Both the position numbers and the translations under genes were made by a program. The notes beneath the pieces were generated by a model that ran no database searches, was not told where the DNA came from, and saw only the letters and a program-made list of their open reading frames with translations. This document shows, one piece after another, positions 26,401 to 34,479 of a DNA stretch of 64,000 bases. This stretch comes from Dethiothermospora halolimnae (GTDB taxonomy: Bacteria; Bacillota; Clostridia; Tissierellales; VENL01). Position 1 is the stretch's first letter. Every line of letters begins with the position of its first letter. Location of the stretch: positions 13,343 to 77,342 of the forward strand of contig NZ_JBAKFX010000013.1 of NCBI RefSeq assembly GCF_037577855.1, in the 5' to 3' direction.

Positions 26401-29400
26401 GGATGTATTTAAATCGTCGAATATATCTCTGAATTTAACATTAATCATATATTGAACCTTAACATAGGATGTATTTAAATACTGTTGACTAGGAATAGTT
26501 AGTAGTATAACAGAAAATTGAACCTTAACATAGGATGTATTTAAATGTTTTACTTGCTATTGTATTATCCGTATATTGACTAATTGAACCTTAACATAGG
26601 ATGTATTTAAATTCATTAACTTTTACTCCTAGTCTGCAAATCATATTAATTGAACCTTAACATAGGATGTATTTAAATACGGGTGTCCTAGTCTTAGCCT
26701 CCGCAACTACAAATTGAACCTTAACATAGGATGTATTTAAATCTATCTCCAACTGATACTTTATCGTCTGCATAATAAATTGAACCTTAACATAGGATGT
26801 ATTTAAATAATTTTTCGGCAAGTCCATTAATAAATCCTAATGCATTGAACCTTAACATAGGATGTATTTAAATAGACAAATATGATGCTAGGAAAGTAAA
26901 ATATCAACATTGAACCTTAACATAGGATGTATTTAAATCTGGATGCATATCTCTTACTAATACCAGTTGCTTTATTGAACCTTAACATAGGATGTATTTA
27001 AATGATTTTCCACCAACAAAACCATTCTCTATTCCAGTAATTGAACCTTAACATAGGATGTATTTAAATATATGAACAACTATGGAATAAGATGTTAAAT
27101 AACAAATTGAACCTTAACATAGGATGTATTTAAATTAATTCCTACACATACAAATTTAGCTGACTCTACCCATTGAACCTTAACATAGGATGTATTTAAA
27201 TAAGTTTATTTGCTTAATCTTATTCTCGTATTCTTCATTGAACCTTAACATAGGATGTATTTAAATATACAGAACACTGTTAAATTAGTTTCTAAACTAC
27301 TTAAATTGAACCTTAACATAGGATGTATTTAAATCAGAACGACCCATAAGAGTTGCTATAATTGCACCTATTGAACCTTAACATAGGATGTATTTAAATG
27401 GTACATCGGCGTAAGTATAAGTTCCATTTAGAATATTGAACCTTAACATAGGATGTATTTAAATAAATACAATGTGATATCGTAACCTTTTCTCCATGAA
27501 ATTGAACCTTAACATAGGATGTATTTAAATTTTTTTAAGTGATTTAACATATTAACATCTCCCCTTAATTGAACCTTAACATAGGATGTATTTAAATTTG
27601 TTATTAATTTTCTGATTAATTAAGCTATTTATCATTGAACCTTAACATAGGATGTATTTAAATCCACTTGCATATAAGTCGAATATATATTTAATTAATT
27701 GAACCTTAACATAGGATGTATTTAAATTAGCTTCCTAACTTATTAGTTTTATTAAGAAAATATATTGAACCTTAACATAGGATGTATTTAAATTGCCTAA
27801 AAGTGTGTCTTTGACTTCCTTGTTCATTTATTGAACCTTAACATAGGATGTATTTAAATGGCTTAGTCTTCAACTCTCCATCTTCTAGCCATGTTATTGA
27901 ACCTTAACATAGGATGTATTTAAATACTGTAAAATGCCAAGATACATACTTATCACATGCATTGAACCTTAACATAGGATGTATTTAAATACTGTAAAAT
28001 GCCAAGATACATACTTATCACATGCATTGAACCTTAACATAGGATGTATTTAAATATTAGTCTCTTAATATATTTTAATACTGTATTCTTAGATTGAACC
28101 TTAACATAGGATGTATTTAAATTGTTTGGCCAAGGACTTGATACAACCACAGACAAGTATTGAACCTTAACATAGGATGTATTTAAATGCTATAGTCATC
28201 ATTGGGTCGTCTCCTGCTAATTCATTGAACCTTAACATAGGATGTATTTAAATAATCCTAGTAGATTATCACCATCCACTTGAATTTTAATTGAACCTTA
28301 ACATAGGATGTATTTAAATCCGTTAACTGTATATCCAAACGGTAGAATTGTGTAATTGAACCTTAACATAGGATGTATTTAAATGACAAGTTGTAAAACC
28401 TTGCCTGTTATGTATCTCTTATTGAACCTTAACATAGGATGTATTTAAATCAATGGTACCGGAATATATGCTAAAGATGGAAATGGATTGAACCTTAACA
28501 TAGGATGTATTTAAATACAATCCTGTTTCACTAACTTCATCCCTAACACCATATTGAACCTTAACATAGGATGTATTTAAATGTCGAAGAATACCTCGGA
28601 GAAATCGACTTCTAAGTGATTGAACCTTAACATAGGATGTATTTAAATAAATGTGTTATGCTATTTATCCAGTAGTTAGGTTTGATTGAACCTTAACATA
28701 GGATGTATTTAAATTTTACACTGGTGCTTTTCTGCTCCTTATCTATTATAATTGAACCTTAACATAGGATGTATTTAAATTGGCATCCGTTACTTTCTTT
28801 TGGTAATCTTCTTGTAAATTGAACCTTAACATAGGATGTATTTAAATTTGCACTATGTATAGAGTTCAAAGATTGTAAAGGAAATTGAACCTTAACATAG
28901 GATGTATTTAAATTTTAAAGGTATATCAAGCATTAATGCATATTCGATTATTGAACCTTAACATAGGATGTATTTAAATGTAAGTTAGACTCAACATATG
29001 CTGTGTCAGGAGCTATTGAACCTTAACATAGGATGTATTTAAATTATACAATCTCTATTTCATCAACTCTTATTAGAGGGATTGAACCTTAACATAGGAT
29101 GTATTTAAATCCGTAAAGAAAATAGCAAGCCATTCCATACATCGGATTGAACCTTAACATAGGATGTATTTAAATGCCTTTATGTCCCCGCCTATACCTA
29201 GTAGCTTTCCCTTATTGAACCTTAACATAGGATGTATTTAAATAGCCTAAAAAAAGTACTCCTACAAAAATAGACCCAAATTGAACCTTAACATAGGATG
29301 TATTTAAATAGATTATTATTGTCTATATCTTCTATACTTTGATTTATTGAACCTTAACATAGGATGTATTTAAATAAACAATCCTCACAGAACACCTCAC

Positions 29401-29638
29401 CACATTCTTGAATTGAACCTTAACATAGGATGTATTTAAATTATGGAGGTACTTTATACAACCCACAAGGATATAAATTGAACCTTAACATAGGATGTAT
29501 TTAAATAATTTAATGCGAAGTACTGATTTTAGAGATAAACAAATTGAACCTTAACATAGGATGTATTTAAATGCAAAATATGCTGCAAGAATGCATGAAG
29601 ATATTTATATTGAACCTTAACATAGGATGTATTTAAGT
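23487..29638 (+). CRISPR. Type I-B CRISPR array, 94 repeats and 93 spacers by manual count
   Basis: The 30-base repeat begins ATTGAACCTTAACATAGG and ends ATGTATTTAAAT; it is nearly invariant, and only the last copy (29609-29638) differs, ending ATTTAAGT. Spacers are mostly 35-37 bases. The repeat resembles the C. pasteurianum I-B repeat as I remember it, where the last eight bases form the 5' handle of the crRNA, so crRNAs here should start with ATTTAAAT and read along the plus strand. One spacer is present twice in tandem (27926-27960 and 27991-28025). Several spacers contain what look like gene starts, as expected for phage-derived sequence. Confidence 0.99.
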
Positions 29639-29720
29639 ACTATAATATATTAGCTAAAAGTATATTTACATAAATATAGATCGATTGAACTTAAAAATAA
29701 TGGGAAAATACAAGTACATA

Positions 29721-29729
29721 TGTTATTAT
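29721..29729 (+). promoter_or_regulatory. Extended -10 element placed to start the pseudo-crRNA
   Basis: TGTTATTAT fits TGnTATnnT. A start about seven bases downstream would fall at 29736, exactly the first base of the first degenerate repeat. No convincing -35 is seen. Read-through from the CRISPR array is an alternative source of the RNA. Confidence 0.5.
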
Positions 29730-29735
29730 ATATTT

Positions 29736-29825
29736 ATTAACCATAACAAGTAGTTGTATTTAAATATAAGTTGAATGAAACAATTTAACTTTTATTAACC
29801 ATAACATTTGATGTAAAAATTTAAT
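29736..29825 (+). ncRNA. CreR-like guide RNA: two degenerate repeats around a pseudo-spacer matching the cas operon leader
   Basis: The first pseudo-repeat (29736-29765) aligns with the array repeat with one gap on each side and keeps its last 11 bases, TGTATTTAAAT, so it has an intact 5' handle. The second (29794-29825) shares ATTAACCATAACA with the first and GATGTA with the array repeat. Between them is a 28-base pseudo-spacer. Its first 22 bases equal 29875-29896, directly downstream of the cas promoter, except at positions 6 and 12. Type I Cascade flips out every sixth base, so these mismatches should be neutral. The match ends at position 22, so the target should be bound and not destroyed. 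The role as Cascade-guided autorepressor is inference. Confidence 0.8.
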
Positions 29826-29850
29826 TATGACATTATTTTAGCAGTGTATT

Positions 29851-29859
29851 TGGTATAAT
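29851..29859 (+). promoter_or_regulatory. cas operon promoter (extended -10)
   Basis: TGGTATAAT is a perfect extended -10 element. The upstream ATGACA-like hexamer is too far away to be a standard -35. The start is expected near 29866, making a leader of about 47 bases to the GTG of the first gene. Confidence 0.75.
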
Positions 29860-29871
29860 ATGATTATAAAT

Positions 29872-29896
29872 TCAATAAGATGAATAAAACAATTTA
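29872..29896 (+). promoter_or_regulatory. Predicted Cascade target site (PAM plus protospacer) in the cas leader
   Basis: TCA at 29872-29874 (in context ATTCA) lies on the PAM side of the 22-base match to the pseudo-spacer. The match covers about +10 to +31 of the predicted transcript, so a bound Cascade would block promoter clearance. The guide has the same sense as the mRNA and could act only on the DNA template strand, not on the RNA. TTTCA is among the PAMs I recall for the C. pasteurianum I-B system. Confidence 0.7.
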
Positions 29897-29912
29897 TAAA
29901 AGAGGTGGAGAT

Positions 29913-30146
29913 GTGTCTAAACTGTCGATTCAGTTGAAATTATTAGATATATTATTAGATGAAGATATCCATAGTGGAAAAGAACTAGCAGAGGAATTAG
30001 AAATAAAAAATAGTACTATAAGATGGTATATAATGAATTTAATAATATCTGGATTCCAAATAGAATCTTTTAGAGGAAAGGGTGGGGGCTATAAACTAAA
30101 TAAAAAAATGTGTGCAAATAATATTTTGAGACTAATAGAAAGCTGA
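29913..30146 (+). CDS. Small winged-helix protein, first gene of the cas operon
   Basis: A 77-residue HTH_11/DeoR-like winged helix: K-E-L-A-E-E-L-E-I-K-N-S-T-I-R-W-Y-I is the helix-turn-helix and F-R-G-K-G-G-G-Y-K-L the wing. The frame also has an ATG at 29880, but that lacks a ribosome binding site, while GAGGTGG (29902-29908) suits the GTG at 29913. Being nothing but a DNA-binding domain at the head of the operon, it probably regulates the cas genes, making a second control layer beside the guide RNA. Its target site is unknown. Confidence 0.75.
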   Translation: MSKLSIQLKLLDILLDEDIHSGKELAEELEIKNSTIRWYIMNLIISGFQIESFRGKGGGYKLNKKMCANNILRLIES

Positions 30147-30233
30147 CATATTAACTTAAATACTCATAAAAACATAAAAGTATTTACAAAATAAAACAAT
30201 AAGTATAAAATTAGGTATAAAGGGGGTGGTTAA

Positions 30234-30926
30234 ATGAAGGTTTTTGAAATATCTATGTTAGTATTCTTACTAAAAGATATAAATTCAAAAGAAGCCTTTT
30301 CAAAGATAGGTGAGTTTATAGATAGTGGAATGGCTAAAAAAACAGAATTATTAGAATTACATAATACAAACACATACAAAAACTATTGTTTTTGTTCCTT
30401 GTTTCCACTAGAAAACGATAAAGTTTATAAGGCTGGAAATAGCTATACGATAAGAATAAGAACAGTTAATAATGAACTAGCCAAATTCTTTAATAATAAA
30501 CTAGTAAATCATTATAATGATAATATAAAAGCTCTAACATCAACAATTAAAGTATTACCTAAGAGATATATTGAAAAAATTTATTCTATAACTCCTTCGA
30601 TAATTAAGACAGATAAAGGATATTGGAAAGGAAATATCTCCCTAGATGACTTTGAAAGAAGGTTAAAGGAGAATCTGATAAAAAAATATAATTTATTAAA
30701 CAATACAAAAATAAACGAAGATTTTCAGCTTTATACATCTGTAGAGTTTAACAATAAAAAGCCTATAGCAATAGAATATAAAGGTAAAAAAATACTTGGA
30801 GATAAGTTAACCATACATATTAGTGATGATGAGAAGGCTCAAGAACTGGCATATATGAGTCTAGGTACAGGGGTATTAGAAATGAATGCTAGAGGTGCTG
30901 GATATATGAACTTTAAGTGGTTATAA
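30234..30926 (+). CDS. cas6: Cas6, CRISPR RNA endoribonuclease
   Basis: A 230-residue RAMP protein. The C-terminal glycine-rich loop is seen as G-T-G-V-L-E-M-N-A-R-G-A-G-Y, typical of Cas6 in type I-B systems. It cuts the repeat eight bases before the spacer and so makes mature crRNAs; it would also process the pseudo-repeats at 29736-29825. AAGGGGGTGG precedes the ATG. The next gene begins 15 bp after its stop. Confidence 0.93.
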   Translation: MKVFEISMLVFLLKDINSKEAFSKIGEFIDSGMAKKTELLELHNTNTYKNYCFCSLFPLENDKVYKAGNSYTIRIRTVNNELAKFFNNKLVNHYNDNIKALTSTIKVLPKRYIEKIYSITPSIIKTDKGYWKGNISLDDFERRLKENLIKKYNLLNNTKINEDFQLYTSVEFNNKKPIAIEYKGKKILGDKLTIHISDDEKAQELAYMSLGTGVLEMNARGAGYMNFKWL

Positions 30927-30941
30927 AAAGGCGGTGATAAT

Positions 30942-32693
30942 GTGCTAAGCCAAGCTGTAGAGGTATTTAAAAAGGAGTACAAAAGATATGATGATGCTTT
31001 AGTTCTAGGTAATTACATTCCCGCGGATGGAACCTATGTAGTGGTTAAACCTGAAAATGATGGGTTTATTATAAAAGACACTGTGGATATAAAATTGGAT
31101 AAAAAAACTAGAACTATAGATAGAAGTCAAAGTCAATATATGGATTTTATATATTTTGCTGATTACTATAGTAAAGTAACAGATATGAACAAGGCCATAT
31201 TATCCAGTAAAGGTAAAGTGATACAGGGGAATAATTATTTATCTTTTATCATAAAAAAGGATAGTCTTACCAATGGCAAACTTACAGTTGAAATAATAGA
31301 TAAGTACTATAGTTATTTGGAAGAGCCTAGATTAAAATATAGGAAAAAGCCTAAAGCTCTGGCATTATACGAAGTAGCTGAAGAGAAATTGGGAAAAGTA
31401 GATAAAAATAGATTAAATAAAATAAAGCTATGGATTAAGGAAAATTTATTTAAATCCTTTGAAGAATATACTGGTAAGGACTATTTGAAAATATTTTTTT
31501 ATTACCCAAAGGAAGATTATAAAAAAGAAAGCGAAAGATATTTTATACCAAACATATATAATAATAATGCTTATAATCAAAAATCAGGCAATAATATATA
31601 TGGGTTACCTAATGATAATATGGGGTTAAATTCAAAAAAGCCATATTTAGAAAACAAAACTCGAAAAGTAAAAATCCCCTATTTAATTGACCAAGAAGAA
31701 GTTATGTATCAAAAGAAATTTTTTGATTATTTAATGAATCAAGCTTCTAGTGGTAAAGTCAACATATATATTGGCGAAGAAATTGATTCATTGAGCAATA
31801 AAGAACATAAAGATGAAAAGTTCAGTGGAATGTTCATGAGAATAAAGAAAGGTAAGGAAGTAGAAATTTTAGACTATGATATTATCTCTAATTATAACCC
31901 GAAGTTAGATGGAATTTTTGAGTATAAAAATATATTAGGAATGGATTATGCTAAATTAAAAGCAAGCTATGGGAATATTAAAAGGTTAGAAACAATGCAT
32001 AAGGTTATAAATGAGGTTCTATTTAGCAAGTTTTTAAGCTCTAATTACTTTACCGAACCAAAGGACATATCAACAAATGATAATACATTAAAATCCAATA
32101 TACTGATGTGTAGAATTGCACTGTTTAATTGGTTTTTTAAAGGAAATGGGAAAAACATATGGATGTTACTTAATAAAGCATCATTAAGTTTAGTAAAAGG
32201 ATCTATTAAAAATGGATATATGACAAAAGCAGCTGATCAGTTCAATTTAAGGCTATCTCTAAAAAAATATTTTAAAGGAGGGGAAGAAATGGCAGATGTT
32301 ATCCTTGAGATCAAAGATAACTTAAGAAGTAAAATTTCACAGAAAAGCACCAGTTGTATAGAAAGTGATAGAGAGTACTTCTTTGCAGTAGGACAACTAG
32401 TTAGTTTTTTTATATCTAGAAGTAAGGGAAAGAAAAAGCCCCTATCATTGGCTAACCCATTTATTAATGCTAAAGGAGATAAAGTTATAAAGGAAAAATT
32501 AAAGGGATTATATAAAAAATATAACTATGACATTGAAAGTTATAATTATAAATTTAAGGGCTTATATGCTATGGTTATGTCTTATGAGTTAAATAATGAC
32601 ATTGATGAAGATATAATTATTGCAGGTTTCTTACATAGTAATCTGTTATACGAAAGAACAGAAATCAATGGGGAGGTAGAGGATGATGAATAA
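30942..32693 (+). CDS. cas8b: Cas8b, large subunit of type I-B Cascade
   Basis: A 583-residue protein in the position and of the size of the I-B large subunit (Csh1/Cas8b type), which recognises the PAM. Its beginning (L-S-Q-A-V-E-V-F-K-K-E-Y) and C-terminal helical region support this; overall similarity among Cas8 proteins is low, so position is important evidence. The start is GTG 30942 with AAGGCGGTG upstream; the ATG two bases earlier is followed by a stop. The last 134 codons are also a separate reading unit (see cas11b). It overlaps cas7. Confidence 0.9.
   Translation: MLSQAVEVFKKEYKRYDDALVLGNYIPADGTYVVVKPENDGFIIKDTVDIKLDKKTRTIDRSQSQYMDFIYFADYYSKVTDMNKAILSSKGKVIQGNNYLSFIIKKDSLTNGKLTVEIIDKYYSYLEEPRLKYRKKPKALALYEVAEEKLGKVDKNRLNKIKLWIKENLFKSFEEYTGKDYLKIFFYYPKEDYKKESERYFIPNIYNNNAYNQKSGNNIYGLPNDNMGLNSKKPYLENKTRKVKIPYLIDQEEVMYQKKFFDYLMNQASSGKVNIYIGEEIDSLSNKEHKDEKFSGMFMRIKKGKEVEILDYDIISNYNPKLDGIFEYKNILGMDYAKLKASYGNIKRLETMHKVINEVLFSKFLSSNYFTEPKDISTNDNTLKSNILMCRIALFNWFFKGNGKNIWMLLNKASLSLVKGSIKNGYMTKAADQFNLRLSLKKYFKGGEEMADVILEIKDNLRSKISQKSTSCIESDREYFFAVGQLVSFFISRSKGKKKPLSLANPFINAKGDKVIKEKLKGLYKKYNYDIESYNYKFKGLYAMVMSYELNNDIDEDIIIAGFLHSNLLYERTEINGEVEDDE
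32289..32693 (+). CDS. cas11b: Cas11b small subunit from an internal start inside cas8b
   Basis: Within cas8b a very strong Shine-Dalgarno sequence, AAAGGAGGGG (32274-32283), lies five bases before an in-frame ATG at 32289 (codon 450). Translation from there gives a 134-residue, mostly helical protein starting MADVILEIKDNL. In type I-B, I-C and I-D systems the small Cascade subunit is known to be produced this way, and no separate cas11 gene is present here. Confidence 0.85.
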   Translation: MADVILEIKDNLRSKISQKSTSCIESDREYFFAVGQLVSFFISRSKGKKKPLSLANPFINAKGDKVIKEKLKGLYKKYNYDIESYNYKFKGLYAMVMSYELNNDIDEDIIIAGFLHSNLLYERTEINGEVEDDE

Positions 32694-33639
32694 AAGAGTT
32701 TATGGAATTATTGGAATATCGTCAGTGATGGCTAATTGGAATGCGGACTTTACAGGATACCCTAAAACTGTATCTACAGGAGAAATTTTTGGAAGTGATA
32801 AAGCTTTAAAATACCCTATAAAAAGAATGTGGGAAAATCAAGGGGAAAAAGTTTTATATATAAAATCTATGAAACTATCAGAAGGTAAGAAGGGTCAAGT
32901 TACATTAGTTCCTAGATCTTTAAAGGAGAGATATGAATATCTTTTTGATGAACCTGACTTAAAAAAATGCAAAGATAGTAAGAAGGTTTTGACTAACTTA
33001 TTCTCGGCTACAGATGTTAAAAATTTTGGAGCTACTTTTGCTGAAGAGGGGAATAATATATCGATTACAGGAGCAGTTCAAATAGGTCAAGGGTTCAATA
33101 AATATGAAGACTCCTATGCAGAAGAACAACAAATCCTATCTCCATTTAGAGATGCTTCAATTAAAGGAAATAAAAAAGCGGATCAAGAAGATGCAAAAAA
33201 TTCTACTTTAGGTACTAAAATAGTAAGTAATGAGGCCCATTATTTTTATCCCTTTACTATTAATCCGTTAGCATACAAAGAGTTTATAAACCTTGGTGTT
33301 ACTGATGGCTATTCAGAAGAAGATTTTAATAAGTTTAAAGAGGCAGCATTATGTTCTGCAACTTCTTTTGCAACAAATGCTAAAGTCGGATGTGAAAATG
33401 AGTTTGCATTATTCGTTGAAACTGAAAGGAATACATATCTCCCTAACCTTTCAGAATATATAGAATTTAAAAAGGGTGAAGGAAACAATAAAATAACTCT
33501 AAACTGTGGAAATCTATTGAATTCCTTGGGGGAGAAGGTGTTATCTATAGAAGTTTATTATAACCCATATACTACAGAGATTAATACAGATATAGAAAAT
33601 GCTAAGGAATATAATATATTTACAAAACAAGAGGTGTAA
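32683..33639 (+). CDS. cas7: Cas7, backbone subunit of Cascade
   Basis: A 318-residue Csh2-type Cas7. The beginning Y-G-I-I-G-I-S-S-V-M-A-N-W-N-A-D-F-T-G-Y-P and I-T-G-A-V-Q-I-G-Q-G match the family pattern. Several copies coat the crRNA spacer and flip out every sixth base, the property used to interpret the pseudo-spacer mismatches. GGGGAGGT lies inside the end of cas8b, and the start (ATG 32683 or 32686) overlaps it, so the two are coupled. Confidence 0.93.
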   Translation: MMNKRVYGIIGISSVMANWNADFTGYPKTVSTGEIFGSDKALKYPIKRMWENQGEKVLYIKSMKLSEGKKGQVTLVPRSLKERYEYLFDEPDLKKCKDSKKVLTNLFSATDVKNFGATFAEEGNNISITGAVQIGQGFNKYEDSYAEEQQILSPFRDASIKGNKKADQEDAKNSTLGTKIVSNEAHYFYPFTINPLAYKEFINLGVTDGYSEEDFNKFKEAALCSATSFATNAKVGCENEFALFVETERNTYLPNLSEYIEFKKGEGNNKITLNCGNLLNSLGEKVLSIEVYYNPYTTEINTDIENAKEYNIFTKQEV

Positions 33640-33642
33640 AGT

Positions 33643-34431
33643 ATGGAGGTTATTAAATTTACTCTAAAGGGGAGAACGGGTTTCTTTAAGAAGCCCGATG
33701 TTAATAGTTATCTATATTTCACATACGGAAATATTCATAAAGTGGCTCTCCTTGGTATATTTGGAGCAATACTAGGATATAGAGGATATAATCAAATGAG
33801 CTTTAAATCAAAATACAAGAAAGATTTTAAAGAGATAGAGAAAGAAAATAATGAAGTTTATCCCGAATTTTATGAAAGGTTAAAACACTTAAAGGTCGGA
33901 ATTGTGTCTAAGGAAGTTAGTATAAAGAAGAAAATACAGGTTTTTAATAATTCGGTGGGATATGCATCTAAAGAAAAAGGTGGAAATTTAATTGTGAAAG
34001 AGCAGTGGCTAGAAAAGCCAAATTGGGACATCTATATAGCCATTGAAGATGATGAAGGAAAAAAGTTAGCCAAGGCATTAATGGATAGGAGTTTTGTCTA
34101 TATACCTTATTTAGGGAAAAATGATCATTTAGCAGATATAGAAAATATTGAGTTAATATCAGATGTTAAAGAAGTAAGTTCAATAATTAACATTAACAGT
34201 TTGTTTTTAAAAGACGATTTTGAAATAGTTGAAAAAGATGACTTTGATGAGTTTACTAATTTAGAAAAAAAGACTCCTACATTTAAATATGAAGAAAAGT
34301 TACCAATTACCTTGGATAAATCCACTAATAAGTATGAACTAAGAACTTTCATATACACAAATGAAAATCTGAAGAAAATAGGGGATGCTTCTGTGTATGA
34401 TGTAAAAGATAAAAATATAGTATTTATTTAA
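33643..34431 (+). CDS. cas5: Cas5, crRNA 5'-handle binding subunit
   Basis: A 262-residue RAMP of the Cas5h type, beginning with I-K-F-T-L-K-G-R-T-G-F-F-K-K-P and followed by the glycine-rich G-I-F-G-A-I-L-G-Y-R-G-Y. It caps the 5' handle of the crRNA in Cascade. The gene begins three bases after the cas7 stop. A hairpin separates it from cas3. Confidence 0.92.
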   Translation: MEVIKFTLKGRTGFFKKPDVNSYLYFTYGNIHKVALLGIFGAILGYRGYNQMSFKSKYKKDFKEIEKENNEVYPEFYERLKHLKVGIVSKEVSIKKKIQVFNNSVGYASKEKGGNLIVKEQWLEKPNWDIYIAIEDDEGKKLAKALMDRSFVYIPYLGKNDHLADIENIELISDVKEVSSIININSLFLKDDFEIVEKDDFDEFTNLEKKTPTFKYEEKLPITLDKSTNKYELRTFIYTNENLKKIGDASVYDVKDKNIVFI

Positions 34432-34434
34432 AAG

Positions 34435-34454
34435 AGGAGGTTGAAAAACCTCCT
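34435..34454 (+). promoter_or_regulatory. GAAA-capped hairpin between cas5 and cas3
   Basis: AGGAGGTT (34435-34442), loop GAAA, AACCTCCT (34447-34454): a perfect 8-bp stem with a GNRA tetraloop and no T run. It starts three bases after the cas5 stop. The left arm is a perfect Shine-Dalgarno sequence locked in the stem. It may protect the upstream mRNA or lower Cas3 output relative to Cascade. Confidence 0.7.
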
Positions 34455-34479
34455 TAAATCATAGGAAAAGGTGAGTTTT

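Noticed and set aside
23487..29638. Array read from right to left, with the leader next to the cas genes
   Set aside because: The degenerate last repeat is on the right, a promoter with correct spacing is on the left, and the ATTTAAAT end of the repeat is the expected crRNA handle in the left-to-right reading.
29880..29912. ATG at 29880 as start of the first cas-operon protein
   Set aside because: No Shine-Dalgarno sequence precedes it, while GAGGTGG fits GTG 29913. The winged-helix domain needs no extra residues, and 29880 lies inside the guide target.
34435..34454. Terminator between cas5 and cas3
   Set aside because: The stem is strong but no T run follows, and cas3, cas4, cas1 and cas2 show no promoter of their own, so I kept it only as a regulatory hairpin.
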